8,110 nucleotides of DNA from CAYHXN01 sp964360605 (lineage in GTDB: Bacteria; Patescibacteriota; Minisyncoccia; UBA6257; WO2-44-18). The notes beneath the pieces were generated by a model. The model was not told where the DNA came from, did no database searches, and saw only the letters and a list, made by a program, of their open reading frames with translations. This document shows, piece after piece, positions 1-5,268 of this stretch. The first letter of the stretch is position 1. Each line of letters opens with the position of its first letter. Where the stretch lies: contig CAYHXN010000024.1 in NCBI GenBank assembly GCA_964360605.1, forward strand, positions 1 to 8,110, given 5' to 3'. A program made the translations under genes and the position numbers.

Positions 1-1277
1 CGAATTGCGAGCGGCGAAGCGGTTAATTTAATGACCGGAGTGCCGATGGCGATTAAAGATAATATGTTGATTGAAGGCGCTCCCGCCACCGCGGGGTCCA
101 AAATTTTGGAAAATTATCGCGGAGTTTACGATGCCACGGTTATTAAAAAACTTAGGGAAGCCGGAGCGGTATTTTTGGGGAAAACCAATCTGGATGAATT
201 CGCGATGGGCTCTTCCACGGAAAATTCTGCTTTCGGACCAACAAGAAATCCGCATGACCTTGAAAGAGTCCCGGGCGGTTCTTCCGGCGGCTCGGCGGCG
301 GCGGTTGCCGACCACATGGCGGTGGCGGCTTTGGGTTCCGACACCGGCGGCTCAATCCGCCAGCCGGCGGGATTTTGCGGAGTTGTCGGATTAAAACCGA
401 CCTACGGAACGGTCTCGCGGTACGGTTTAATTGCGATGGCCTCCAGTTTGGACCAGATCGGCCCCTTTACGAAGACAGTTGAAGACGCGGCGATTGTTTT
501 TAAATCCATTGCCGGTAAAGATCCACAGGACGCGACTAGCGCTGATGTCATATATGGAGATGAATTATTAAATCCAAAATTAGAAGACATTAAAAAATTA
601 AGAATTGGTTTGCCAAAAGAATATTTTATTGAAGGCTTGGATCCGGAAGTAAAGGCGTCGGTGGAATCCGCTATCTCGGCGATAAAAAGTTTGGGAGTTG
701 AAGTAAAAGAAATCAGTTTGCCTCATACAAAATACGCTCTTTCTTGCTATTACATTATTATGCCGGCGGAAGTGAGTTCTAATTTGGCGAGGTTTGATGG
801 AGTGCGTTATGGATTACATGAAAAAGGAAAAAATCTGCTTGATGTTTACAAAAAAAGTAAAAGTGAAGGATTTGGTGCAGAAACAAAACGACGTATAATT
901 TTAGGAACTTTTGTTTTGTCGTCCGGTTATTATGACGCTTATTATACCAAAGCCCAGAAAGTTCGCGCGCTGATTAAAAAAGATTTTGACGAAGCGTTTA
1001 AAGAGGTGGATGTAATTTTAACGCCGGTTTCTCCAACTCCTCCATTTAAGTTAGGTGAAAAAACCAGCGATCCGCTTGCCATGTATTTGTCGGATATTTT
1101 TACGATTCCCGTGAATTTAGCTGGTCTGCCAGCCATATCAATACCCATTCATCTAAAAGCTCAAAGCTCAAAGCTCAAAGCTAATTTACCGGTCGGCTTC
1201 CAGCTAATTGGCAAGCATTGGCGAGAACAAGATNNNNNNNNNNATTAGGGATGTACTATGAGAAAATTCAAAATTGA
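1..1277 (+). CDS. gatA: Glutamyl/aspartyl-tRNA amidotransferase subunit A (5' partial, internal assembly gap)
   Basis: GatA is the amidase subunit of GatCAB, which releases ammonia from glutamine to convert Glu-tRNA(Gln) or Asp-tRNA(Asn) to the amidated form in the cytoplasm. The frame is open from base 1 (RIASGEAVNL before the Met at 31), so the true start lies upstream. Amidase-signature residues are visible: the catalytic Lys in MAIKDN (codon 55-57), the Gly/Ser-rich GGSSGGSAA segment with the cis-Ser, and DTGGSIRQP with the nucleophilic Ser. IPVNLAGLPAISIP and LPVGFQLIGKHW mark the C-terminal part. Ten Ns (1234-1243) interrupt it. After the gap a different frame reads LGMYYEKIQN and stops at TGA 1275-1277, which fits a GatA C-terminus, so I extend the gene to 1277. 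A 7-nt tandem repeat lies in the coding region. The family assignment is near certain; the exact 3' end is inferred. Confidence 0.93.
1156..1182 (+). repeat. Heptanucleotide tandem repeat (AAAGCTC x3.9) inside gatA
   Basis: Three full copies of AAAGCTC plus AAAGCT run from 1156 to 1182. Three units make 21 nt, so the frame is kept while the repeat is read in all three phases, giving KAQSSKLKA between the conserved ISIP and LPVGFQLIG blocks of GatA. That site is a surface loop of variable length in the family, so the repeat probably expanded there without harm. Confidence 0.9.
1234..1243. other. Assembly gap of ten Ns within gatA
   Basis: The run of ten Ns is a scaffolding placeholder. The coding frame before it (codons starting at 1231) and the GatA-like tail after it (codons starting at 1245) are out of phase by the length shown. 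The missing length must be 2 mod 3, for example 8 nt, if the gene is intact. The apparent TAG stop at 1246-1248 is an artefact of the placeholder. Confidence 0.95.
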
Positions 1278-1294
1278 AAATGAAAAATTAAAAC
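1263..1294 (+). repeat. Degenerate heptanucleotide repeat (AAAATNN) at the gatA 3' end
   Basis: Four consecutive 7-mers, AAAATTC, AAAATTG, AAAATGA and AAAATTA, are followed by AAAA. The repeat covers the last codons and the stop of gatA and the start of the spacer. Its period matches the AAAGCTC repeat upstream and the CATTTTA repeat in murD. Confidence 0.75.
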
Positions 1295-1322
1295 CAAACG
1301 GCAACCTAACCCCTTTATTCTT

Positions 1323-1328
1323 TATATT
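1323..1328 (+). promoter_or_regulatory. Possible -10 box for the 1335 gene
   Basis: TATATT ends exactly 6 nt before the ATG at 1335, so a start about 7 nt after the box would give a leaderless mRNA. No Shine-Dalgarno sequence precedes the ATG. No convincing -35 or TGn extension is present, so this is weak. The same geometry with a better box occurs at tpiA. Confidence 0.3.
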
Positions 1329-1334
1329 TAAACA

Positions 1335-1874
1335 ATGGAGCAATTTATAGATAACGCGCTGAAATCATTTCTTGGTGGCCGCGACGCCTTTTTGGAGCTT
1401 TTTGGTCCTACTTTGCCGTGGTTAATGCTGATTGGCGTAGTTATATCCGCTCTATTTTTATGGGGAATTTTTTATTCCATTTCTGGCAGTGGTTGGTTAC
1501 CCAAGAGAATAGAGGAGTATATGGATTTATTTTTAATCGGAGATGTGGGTAAAAAAAGGCAATTACGGGCCTGGAGAAAAATTTTAAAAGCGGCTCAGTC
1601 CAGCAACCCGACTCTGTGGAAGCAAGCTGTTTTACAGTCAGATCAAGTAATGGATGAGATTATAAAAATGGCCGGCCATCGCGGTAAAACTGTAGTAGAA
1701 AGATTCGCTCAACTGCCTCGTGAGGCATTATCTAATTACGACGATTTAATTGCCGCTCATAAAGTCCGCGATCGCGTGCGTCAAGAAGCGGATTTTGCTT
1801 TAACTCAAGATGAAACCGCCCAGGTTTTGCGGGTTTACGAAAAATCTTTTAAAGAACTAGGATTATTGGACTAA
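1335..1874 (+). CDS. Conserved hypothetical membrane-anchored protein (one TM, C-terminal AHKVRxR domain)
   Basis: This 179-residue protein has a short amphipathic N-terminus, one strong hydrophobic segment (about residues 28-50, LPWLMLIGVV then ISALFLWGIF) and a soluble, largely helical C-terminal domain (about 75-179). The C-terminus contains AHKVRDRVRQE (141-151), followed by LTQDETAQVLRVYEKSFKELG. From memory this matches a family common in Parcubacteria whose usual form is AHKVRNRIAHE, resembling the RN-x-x-x-H signature of HEPN-like helical domains. Here Asn is replaced by Asp and the His by Gln, so a nuclease-type active site would not be expected. The Met at 1335 has no clear Shine-Dalgarno sequence. 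It lies 57 nt after gatA and may be cotranscribed with it. Function is unknown; the HEPN link is inference. Confidence 0.8.
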   Translation: MEQFIDNALKSFLGGRDAFLELFGPTLPWLMLIGVVISALFLWGIFYSISGSGWLPKRIEEYMDLFLIGDVGKKRQLRAWRKILKAAQSSNPTLWKQAVLQSDQVMDEIIKMAGHRGKTVVERFAQLPREALSNYDDLIAAHKVRDRVRQEADFALTQDETAQVLRVYEKSFKELGLLD

Positions 1875-1894
1875 TAGCTCTCATAGGCTATACT
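1866..1894 (+). promoter_or_regulatory. Candidate sigma-70 promoter for the aldehyde dehydrogenase gene
   Basis: TTGGAC (1866-1871) and TATACT (1889-1894) are separated by 17 nt. The -35 overlaps the last codons of the upstream gene. Predicted initiation near 1901 leaves a leader of about 19 nt before the ATG at 1920. This suggests the dehydrogenase can be transcribed separately from the gatA cluster. Confidence 0.55.
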
Positions 1895-1919
1895 AAAACC
1901 GTTCTTTTAGAGTTGAATA

Positions 1920-3320
1920 ATGGACGCGTTGGGTCTGCTTTTTTGGCGAGCCAAAAAAATAAAACATCGCCTTCGTTGTTTCAAAGAGCTGAAAAACAAT
2001 ATTGAAAGGAGAGCGGACGAAATTGTGGAAACAGTTTGCGCTGAAACTAAAAAACCTAAAACCGAGGCGTTGTTAGGAGAAGTGATGACGGTATACCAGC
2101 TTATAAATTTCTATTTAAAAACCGCGCCCAGGGTTTTAAAACCCAAAAAGGTAAAATCGTTTTTCTGGGCGAATAAAAAAATAGTAGTTCATCGCGAACC
2201 GCTTGGAATGGTAGGCGTAATTTCTCCATGGAATTACCCGTTTTCTTTGGCAATGGGAGCGATTTTACCGGCTTTGGTCACTGGAAACGGCGTCGTGTTT
2301 CGGCCGTCTCAGAAGACCCAGAAAACTGGTGAGCTGATCGCTGACTTAATTGAGGAAAGCGGTCTTGATGACGCTTTTGAATTAAGAATCGGGGACCACT
2401 CCGTTGTTACGGAAATGATTGCTGACCCGATTATGGACAAAATTTGCTTTACTGGTTCGGTAGAAACGGGACGGGAAGTATATAAGAAGAACATAGAACA
2501 TCGTTTTACTCCGCCGGTTTTGGAGCTTGGCGGCTCTAACGCGGCCATTGTTTGCTCCGACGCGGACATATTAAAAGCGGCAAAATCCATTGTTTGGGGA
2601 AGGTTTTCTAATGCCGGACAGAGTTGTAACGCCATAAAACGAGTTATTGCGGAGGCCAGTATCTTTAATCAATTGGTTTCCGCGATAGTTAGTGAATTAC
2701 AGAAATTATTGCCGGAGGTTGAAATACCGCAAGTTTTGGATGTTAATCAGCATCTTATTTTGCAAAGCCAGCTTTCACGAGCTATTTATTCCGGCGCGAG
2801 GACTCTTTATCAGGCTCCGATTATTAGTAACTCCATTTGGTTTACGCCAACGGTTATGGAAGTGAATGCTGATAATCCGCTTTGGAAAGAAGAAGTTTTC
2901 GGGCCGATATTGGCAATCTGCAGAGTAGATTTCCAAGGATGTGAAAGCGATGTTCGCGATATGGATTTAGGCGCCTTAATGAAAATTCTTAAAACTGAAG
3001 CTTCTCAATTCAATTTAGGTACCAGTGTTTTTACTAAGAATAAAATTTTCTTTGAAATTATTTCAGTTTTGTCTGATGTAGGAATAGTCAATCACAACGA
3101 CGCGTTGACGGAATTCGCGATGGTGGAAGCTCCGTTTGGCAGTGCCTCTTGCGGTGTGGGATTTATGCACGGCGAAGAAAGTTTGCTGGAATTTACTCGT
3201 CCCAAAACGATAATCACTGAACGCTGGCCGATGCCGCGGTTTTGGCAGTATCCTTATAGCGAAGAAAAGTATAATAAATTACGGAAATGGATATTTTGGC
3301 TGGCGAAGATTTTTAAATAA
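1920..3320 (+). CDS. NAD(P)-dependent aldehyde dehydrogenase family protein
   Basis: This 466-residue protein oxidises an aldehyde to the acid; the substrate cannot be told. The catalytic set is intact: SPWNYPF with Asn105, FTGSVETG (177-184, Rossmann glycine motif), LELGG with Glu202, GQSC with the nucleophile Cys236, EEVFGP with Glu325, and EAPFGSASCGVG near the C-terminus. The cofactor motif usually written KPS is FRPS here (Arg128), a conservative change at the Lys that contacts the NAD(P) ribose. The N-terminus is short: the usual first 30 or so residues (NPATGE region) are missing, and an in-frame TGA at 1914-1916 rules out a longer start. The tail (PRFWQYPYSEEKYNKLRKW) resembles the basic aromatic ends of membrane-associated class 3-like enzymes. 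A candidate promoter precedes it and a terminator follows. Succinate-semialdehyde or fatty aldehyde use are both possible. Confidence 0.92.
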   Translation: MDALGLLFWRAKKIKHRLRCFKELKNNIERRADEIVETVCAETKKPKTEALLGEVMTVYQLINFYLKTAPRVLKPKKVKSFFWANKKIVVHREPLGMVGVISPWNYPFSLAMGAILPALVTGNGVVFRPSQKTQKTGELIADLIEESGLDDAFELRIGDHSVVTEMIADPIMDKICFTGSVETGREVYKKNIEHRFTPPVLELGGSNAAIVCSDADILKAAKSIVWGRFSNAGQSCNAIKRVIAEASIFNQLVSAIVSELQKLLPEVEIPQVLDVNQHLILQSQLSRAIYSGARTLYQAPIISNSIWFTPTVMEVNADNPLWKEEVFGPILAICRVDFQGCESDVRDMDLGALMKILKTEASQFNLGTSVFTKNKIFFEIISVLSDVGIVNHNDALTEFAMVEAPFGSASCGVGFMHGEESLLEFTRPKTIITERWPMPRFWQYPYSEEKYNKLRKWIFWLAKIFK

Positions 3321-3323
3321 AAA

Positions 3324-3342
3324 GGCCCTGTTTTTCAGGGCT
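3324..3342. terminator. Bidirectional rho-independent terminator
   Basis: The arms GGCCCTG and CAGGGCT pair around a TTTTT loop (7 bp, outermost pair G-T). Plus-strand reading runs into a T-rich tract (TATTTCTTTT), ending the dehydrogenase gene. Minus-strand reading runs into TTTTTATTT, ending the 3341-3673 gene, whose TAG stop overlaps the hairpin foot. It separates two convergent genes. Confidence 0.85.
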
Positions 3343-3673
3343 ATTTCTTTTCGTAAAACGTTACTTGGTAAGAAAAGCGTGGATTTTTTTTAAGATCTTT
3401 TGGGTTTATAACATAACCGGCGACTCTATTCCAAAAGTTTTTGGCATACTTAGTGGCTAAAAATATACAATGATAAACATTCATTCCTCCAGCCGTACCC
3501 ATACTTTTATAGTTTTTCAATTTTTTCTGTGATAACTCTGGAACCGTTATAATATTGACTGTCCGGCCTTTTTGATTCATCCATCTTATTACAAAATAAT
3601 TTTTGTCTAAGGCGATTATTCTACTAATACCAAGTGTCGATTTAATAGGTATTTCTCGGTCCTTAAGTCCCAT
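3341..3673 (-). CDS. Hypothetical protein, 110 residues
   Basis: I do not recognise this family. The protein is small, basic and apparently soluble: no signal peptide or membrane segment, and no Cys pairs. It is rich in beta-prone stretches (SRIIALDKNYFVIRW, RTVNIITVPEL) and ends in VTFYEKK. A small beta-rich domain is plausible but unproven. The start is supported by AAGGA 6 nt upstream of the ATG, one of the few clear Shine-Dalgarno sites in the window, and by a TATAAT further up. The gene stands alone between the terminator of tRNA-Asp and a shared bidirectional terminator, so it is probably monocistronic. Its good ribosome site and tight flanking terminators argue that it is real. Confidence 0.65.
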   Translation of the reverse strand: MGLKDREIPIKSTLGISRIIALDKNYFVIRWMNQKGRTVNIITVPELSQKKLKNYKSMGTAGGMNVYHCIFLATKYAKNFWNRVAGYVINPKDLKKNPRFSYQVTFYEKK

Positions 3674-3679
3674 AAAGTT

Positions 3680-3706
3680 TCCTTAAACGAGCTAAGAAAC
3701 ATTATA
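3680..3706 (-). promoter_or_regulatory. Shine-Dalgarno (AAGGA) and possible -10 (TATAAT) for the 110-residue gene
   Basis: On the minus strand TATAAT occupies 3706-3701 and AAGGA occupies 3684-3680, with 6 nt between AAGGA and the ATG at 3673. The hexamer at a 17-nt spacing upstream (TGGCAT) is a poor -35. The ribosome site decides the start; the promoter part is tentative. Confidence 0.5.
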
Positions 3707-3712
3707 ATGTCA

Positions 3713-3752
3713 AAAAATAAAAAATGCCACTCAGCGGGCATTTTTTATTTTT
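3713..3752 (-). terminator. Rho-independent terminator after tRNA-Asp
   Basis: A 16-bp stem (3713-3728 with 3737-3752) has a TGCC/GGCA core, an A/T-rich base and an 8-nt loop. On the minus strand it begins 2 nt after the tRNA discriminator base and ends in TTTTTTATTTTT, so it terminates the murD/tRNA-Asp transcript. The arms are A- and T-rich on both strands, so it could work either way, but no plus-strand transcript needs it. Confidence 0.8.
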
Positions 3753-3753
3753 G

Positions 3754-3827
3754 CGCGGTGGACGGGACTCGAACCCGCGATCTCCTCCGTGACAGGGAGG
3801 CGCTTTGGCCAACTAAGCTACCACCGC
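3754..3827 (-). tRNA. tRNA-Asp(GTC)
   Basis: A 74-nt cloverleaf: acceptor GCGGTGG/CCACCGC, D-stem GCTT/AAGC, anticodon arm CCTCC-CTGTCAC-GGAGG with anticodon GTC (plus positions 3791-3793), and a TTCGAGT T-loop closed by GCGGG/CCCGT. Discriminator G73 is the AspRS identity base. CCA is not encoded (CAA follows), so a CCA-adding enzyme is needed. It starts 13 nt after the murD stop and is followed by a terminator, so it is probably cotranscribed with murD. Confidence 0.97.
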
Positions 3828-3840
3828 AACGATTTTTATC

Positions 3841-5217
3841 TTATCTAATTTTAAGAGATTTTACAATCTTTTTAAACTGCTCCCCGCGGTCGGCATAATC
3901 CTTAAACATATCAAAGCTTGCCGATGCAGGAGAGAATAAAACGTGAATCATAAATCTTGCCTGCCTACCGATAGGTATGGAATCCTGAATCATGGAACGA
4001 GCGGATTTATAAGCTAATTCCACAGCTGATTTTAAATCCTTCGTTTTTCTAATTCCTATTTTCAATTTCATGGTTCCTGATGAAATTGTTTTGGCAATTT
4101 TATTTTTGTTTTCTCCAAAAAGAATTACTGCCTTAACTTGATTGGATTCACGGATGGCATCGGCGAGAGGAGCATAATCAAGGTTTTTGTCTTTGCCGCC
4201 GGCAATCAGTATTAGCGACATAGGACAAGCGACCGCCGCCATGGCGGGGCAAGCAAGCGACAAGGAGATTTTGTTTTTAGATTGTTCATGTCGCATTTTA
4301 CATTTTACATTAGACAGTGAATGAATAGCCGCGGCCGCGGTTTGGGGATTGGTGCTGGCCGAATCATCGTAAAAATCTATTCTAGTGTTCTTAAGAACAC
4401 TAGAATAGATTTTTGGTTTGATGGTGCGGATTAGCTGCATTCGGTGGGGCATGCCTTTAAAATTTTTGATTACGGAGGCGATTTTTTCCGGTGGACAGCC
4501 AAGATAAGAAGCGACGGCGGCGGCCATGGTTTTATTTTTGCGAAGACCGAAGGGATTTCCAGCAATTCCGATTTTCGCGCCAAGGCTCTTTTGTGCTATC
4601 CCGCGGGATAGCAAGTTGTCTTTAAAATAAAATATAACACCTGTTCTTTTTTGATAACGCGCTATGTTTGATTTGGCATTAACATATTCATTCATATTTT
4701 TATGAGCGTCCAAATGATCGGGGAAAGTATCCACAACTACCGCAATGGGAGGAGATTTTTGTAAATCCTGTAATTGAAAACTGGATAGCTCTAAAATCAC
4801 CAAAGAGTTTTTCCGGAGTTTTGGAAGAATATCAGTAGCGGGTTTGCCGATGTTGCCAGCCAAATAAACGTCACGTCCACACTTTTTTAAAATTTGATAA
4901 AGAATTGTTGAGGTTGTACCCTTGCCTTTCGTGCCGGTGATGCCAATAATCTTTGCCGTGCAAAGATCAAAAAAGAGTTTAGTCGCGCTGGAAAATTTTA
5001 CACCATTTTTAATAGCCCGTTGGATTTCTGAAAGATTGTAGGGAACACCGGGAGAACGGAAGACTAAATCAAAATCAGAAAGATTTTTAAGATAATCCTT
5101 GCCTTGTTTCTGATCTAAAATTTCAATTTCGGCGTCACGGTATTTAGGCGTCTCTTTTAAAAATTTAAGTAAAGATTTTCCTTCGCGTCCGAAACCTAGA
5201 ATTGCGATTTTATCCAT
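3841..5217 (-). CDS. murD: UDP-N-acetylmuramoylalanine--D-glutamate ligase, with several in-frame palindromic inserts
   Basis: MurD is the cytoplasmic ATP-dependent ligase that adds D-Glu to UDP-MurNAc-L-Ala in peptidoglycan precursor synthesis. It has 458 residues. Visible motifs: N-terminal ILGFGREGKS (nucleotide-binding-like), P-loop GITGTKGKGTT (92-102), ELSSFQL (143-149), DHLDAH (167-172), HRMQLI (258-263), DDSASTNP (284-291), AGGKDK (339-344) and SPASASFDMFKDYADRGEQF (429-448). The usual HN before the domain boundary reads RKN (226-228). Extra residues compared with a normal MurD fall at about 271-280, 303-333 and 408-425. Each stretch coincides with a palindrome or tandem repeat in DNA, and all keep frame. 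The core motifs are intact, so the enzyme is probably active. The start has no Shine-Dalgarno; an extended -10 lies 17 nt upstream. Confidence 0.96.
   Translation of the reverse strand: MDKIAILGFGREGKSLLKFLKETPKYRDAEIEILDQKQGKDYLKNLSDFDLVFRSPGVPYNLSEIQRAIKNGVKFSSATKLFFDLCTAKIIGITGTKGKGTTSTILYQILKKCGRDVYLAGNIGKPATDILPKLRKNSLVILELSSFQLQDLQKSPPIAVVVDTFPDHLDAHKNMNEYVNAKSNIARYQKRTGVIFYFKDNLLSRGIAQKSLGAKIGIAGNPFGLRKNKTMAAAVASYLGCPPEKIASVIKNFKGMPHRMQLIRTIKPKIYSSVLKNTRIDFYDDSASTNPQTAAAAIHSLSNVKCKMRHEQSKNKISLSLACPAMAAVACPMSLILIAGGKDKNLDYAPLADAIRESNQVKAVILFGENKNKIAKTISSGTMKLKIGIRKTKDLKSAVELAYKSARSMIQDSIPIGRQARFMIHVLFSPASASFDMFKDYADRGEQFKKIVKSLKIR
3944..3993 (-). repeat. Imperfect palindromic insert with 8-nt direct repeats, murD insert A
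   Basis: The octamer TGAATCAT occurs at 3944-3951 and again at 3986-3993, exactly 42 nt apart. Between them lie 34 nt holding an imperfect palindrome centred on CCTACCGATAGG. Removing 42 nt (14 codons) turns the MurD segment into SARSMIHVLFSPASASF, close to the usual family spacing before SPASASFDMF. This fits insertion of a small element with target duplication. Confidence 0.75.
4214..4262 (-). repeat. Palindromic insert with 7-nt direct repeats, murD insert B
   Basis: AGCGACA occurs at 4214-4220 and 4256-4262, again exactly 42 nt apart, flanking 35 nt centred on the palindrome CCGCCATGGCGG. It encodes about SLACPAMAAVACPM just before the conserved LILIAGGKDK of MurD. Length and layout match insert A, and both contain CTTGCC in the left arm when one is inverted. 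Confidence 0.65.
4294..4311 (-). repeat. Heptanucleotide tandem repeat (CATTTTA x2.6) in murD
   Basis: CATTTTA is repeated at 4294-4300 and 4301-4307 and followed by CATT. On the coding strand it encodes NVKCKM, at the start of a non-conserved stretch (residues 303-317) next to insert B. Same 7-nt period as the repeats in and after gatA. Confidence 0.7.
4371..4414. repeat. Perfect 44-nt palindrome inside murD
   Basis: Each 22-nt arm is the exact reverse complement of the other, centred on GTTCTTAAGAAC with no loop. It covers residues 268-283. Removing the central 30 nt (ten codons, YSSVLKNTRI) leaves RTIKPKIDFYDDSASTNP, the normal MurD spacing between the HRxxxI and DDSxxTNP motifs. The proposed original site, AAAAATC joined to GATTTTT, would itself be a 14-nt palindrome. 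Confidence 0.9.
4594..4613. repeat. Perfect 20-nt palindrome inside murD
   Basis: The sequence is TGCTATCCCGCGGGATAGCA, self-complementary over 20 nt, covering MurD residues 202-208 (LLSRGIA). It shares a TATCCCGC/GCGGGATA core type with the elements in tpiA and before the gtrA-like gene. No flanking direct repeat is evident, so an insertion is not shown here. Confidence 0.85.
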
Positions 5218-5233
5218 ATTAGTAAGCGGTTAT

Positions 5234-5242
5234 ATTATAACA
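5234..5242 (-). promoter_or_regulatory. Extended -10 promoter for murD
   Basis: On the minus strand TGTTATAAT reads from 5242 to 5234, a TGn extended -10 with perfect TATAAT. The predicted start near 5227 leaves about a 10-nt leader without a Shine-Dalgarno sequence before the ATG at 5217. The hexamer at -35 (GCCTAA) is not recognisable, as is usual with extended -10 promoters. The box begins just after the upstream gene's hairpin. Confidence 0.6.
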
Positions 5243-5243
5243 T

Positions 5244-5268
5244 AAATCCGCCTTATTTAGGCGGATTT
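5244..5268 (-). terminator. Hairpin at the end of the Mpo1-like gene, stop codon in the loop
   Basis: A 9-bp perfect stem (5244-5252 with 5260-5268, AAATCCGCC/GGCGGATTT) has a 7-nt loop TAAATAA on the minus strand whose last three bases are the TAA stop. The downstream T-tract is poor (ATTTATG), so termination may be leaky and allow readthrough into murD. Confidence 0.55.

Noticed and set aside
31..33. ATG at 31 as the gatA start
   Set aside because: The frame is open to base 1 and encodes GatA-like residues, and essential family sequence would be missing. The start lies outside the window.
126..355. Several frames overlapping the first 400 bases on both strands
   Set aside because: All are shadows of the GC-rich amidase signature of gatA.
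2309..2635. Minus-strand frame of 108 codons
   Set aside because: Shadow of the aldehyde dehydrogenase catalytic core; no recognisable protein.
3708..3713. TTGACA on the minus strand as a consensus -35
   Set aside because: It lies only one base from the TATAAT at 3706-3701, and no -10 is found 16-18 nt downstream.
3707..3898. Plus-strand frame encoding AVDGTRTRDLLRDREALWP
   Set aside because: It is antisense to tRNA-Asp and the murD end. This peptide is a well-known spurious translation of tRNA complements.
4200..4420. CRISPR-like array in murD
   Set aside because: The repeats differ in sequence, have no regular spacers, and lie in one continuous coding frame.
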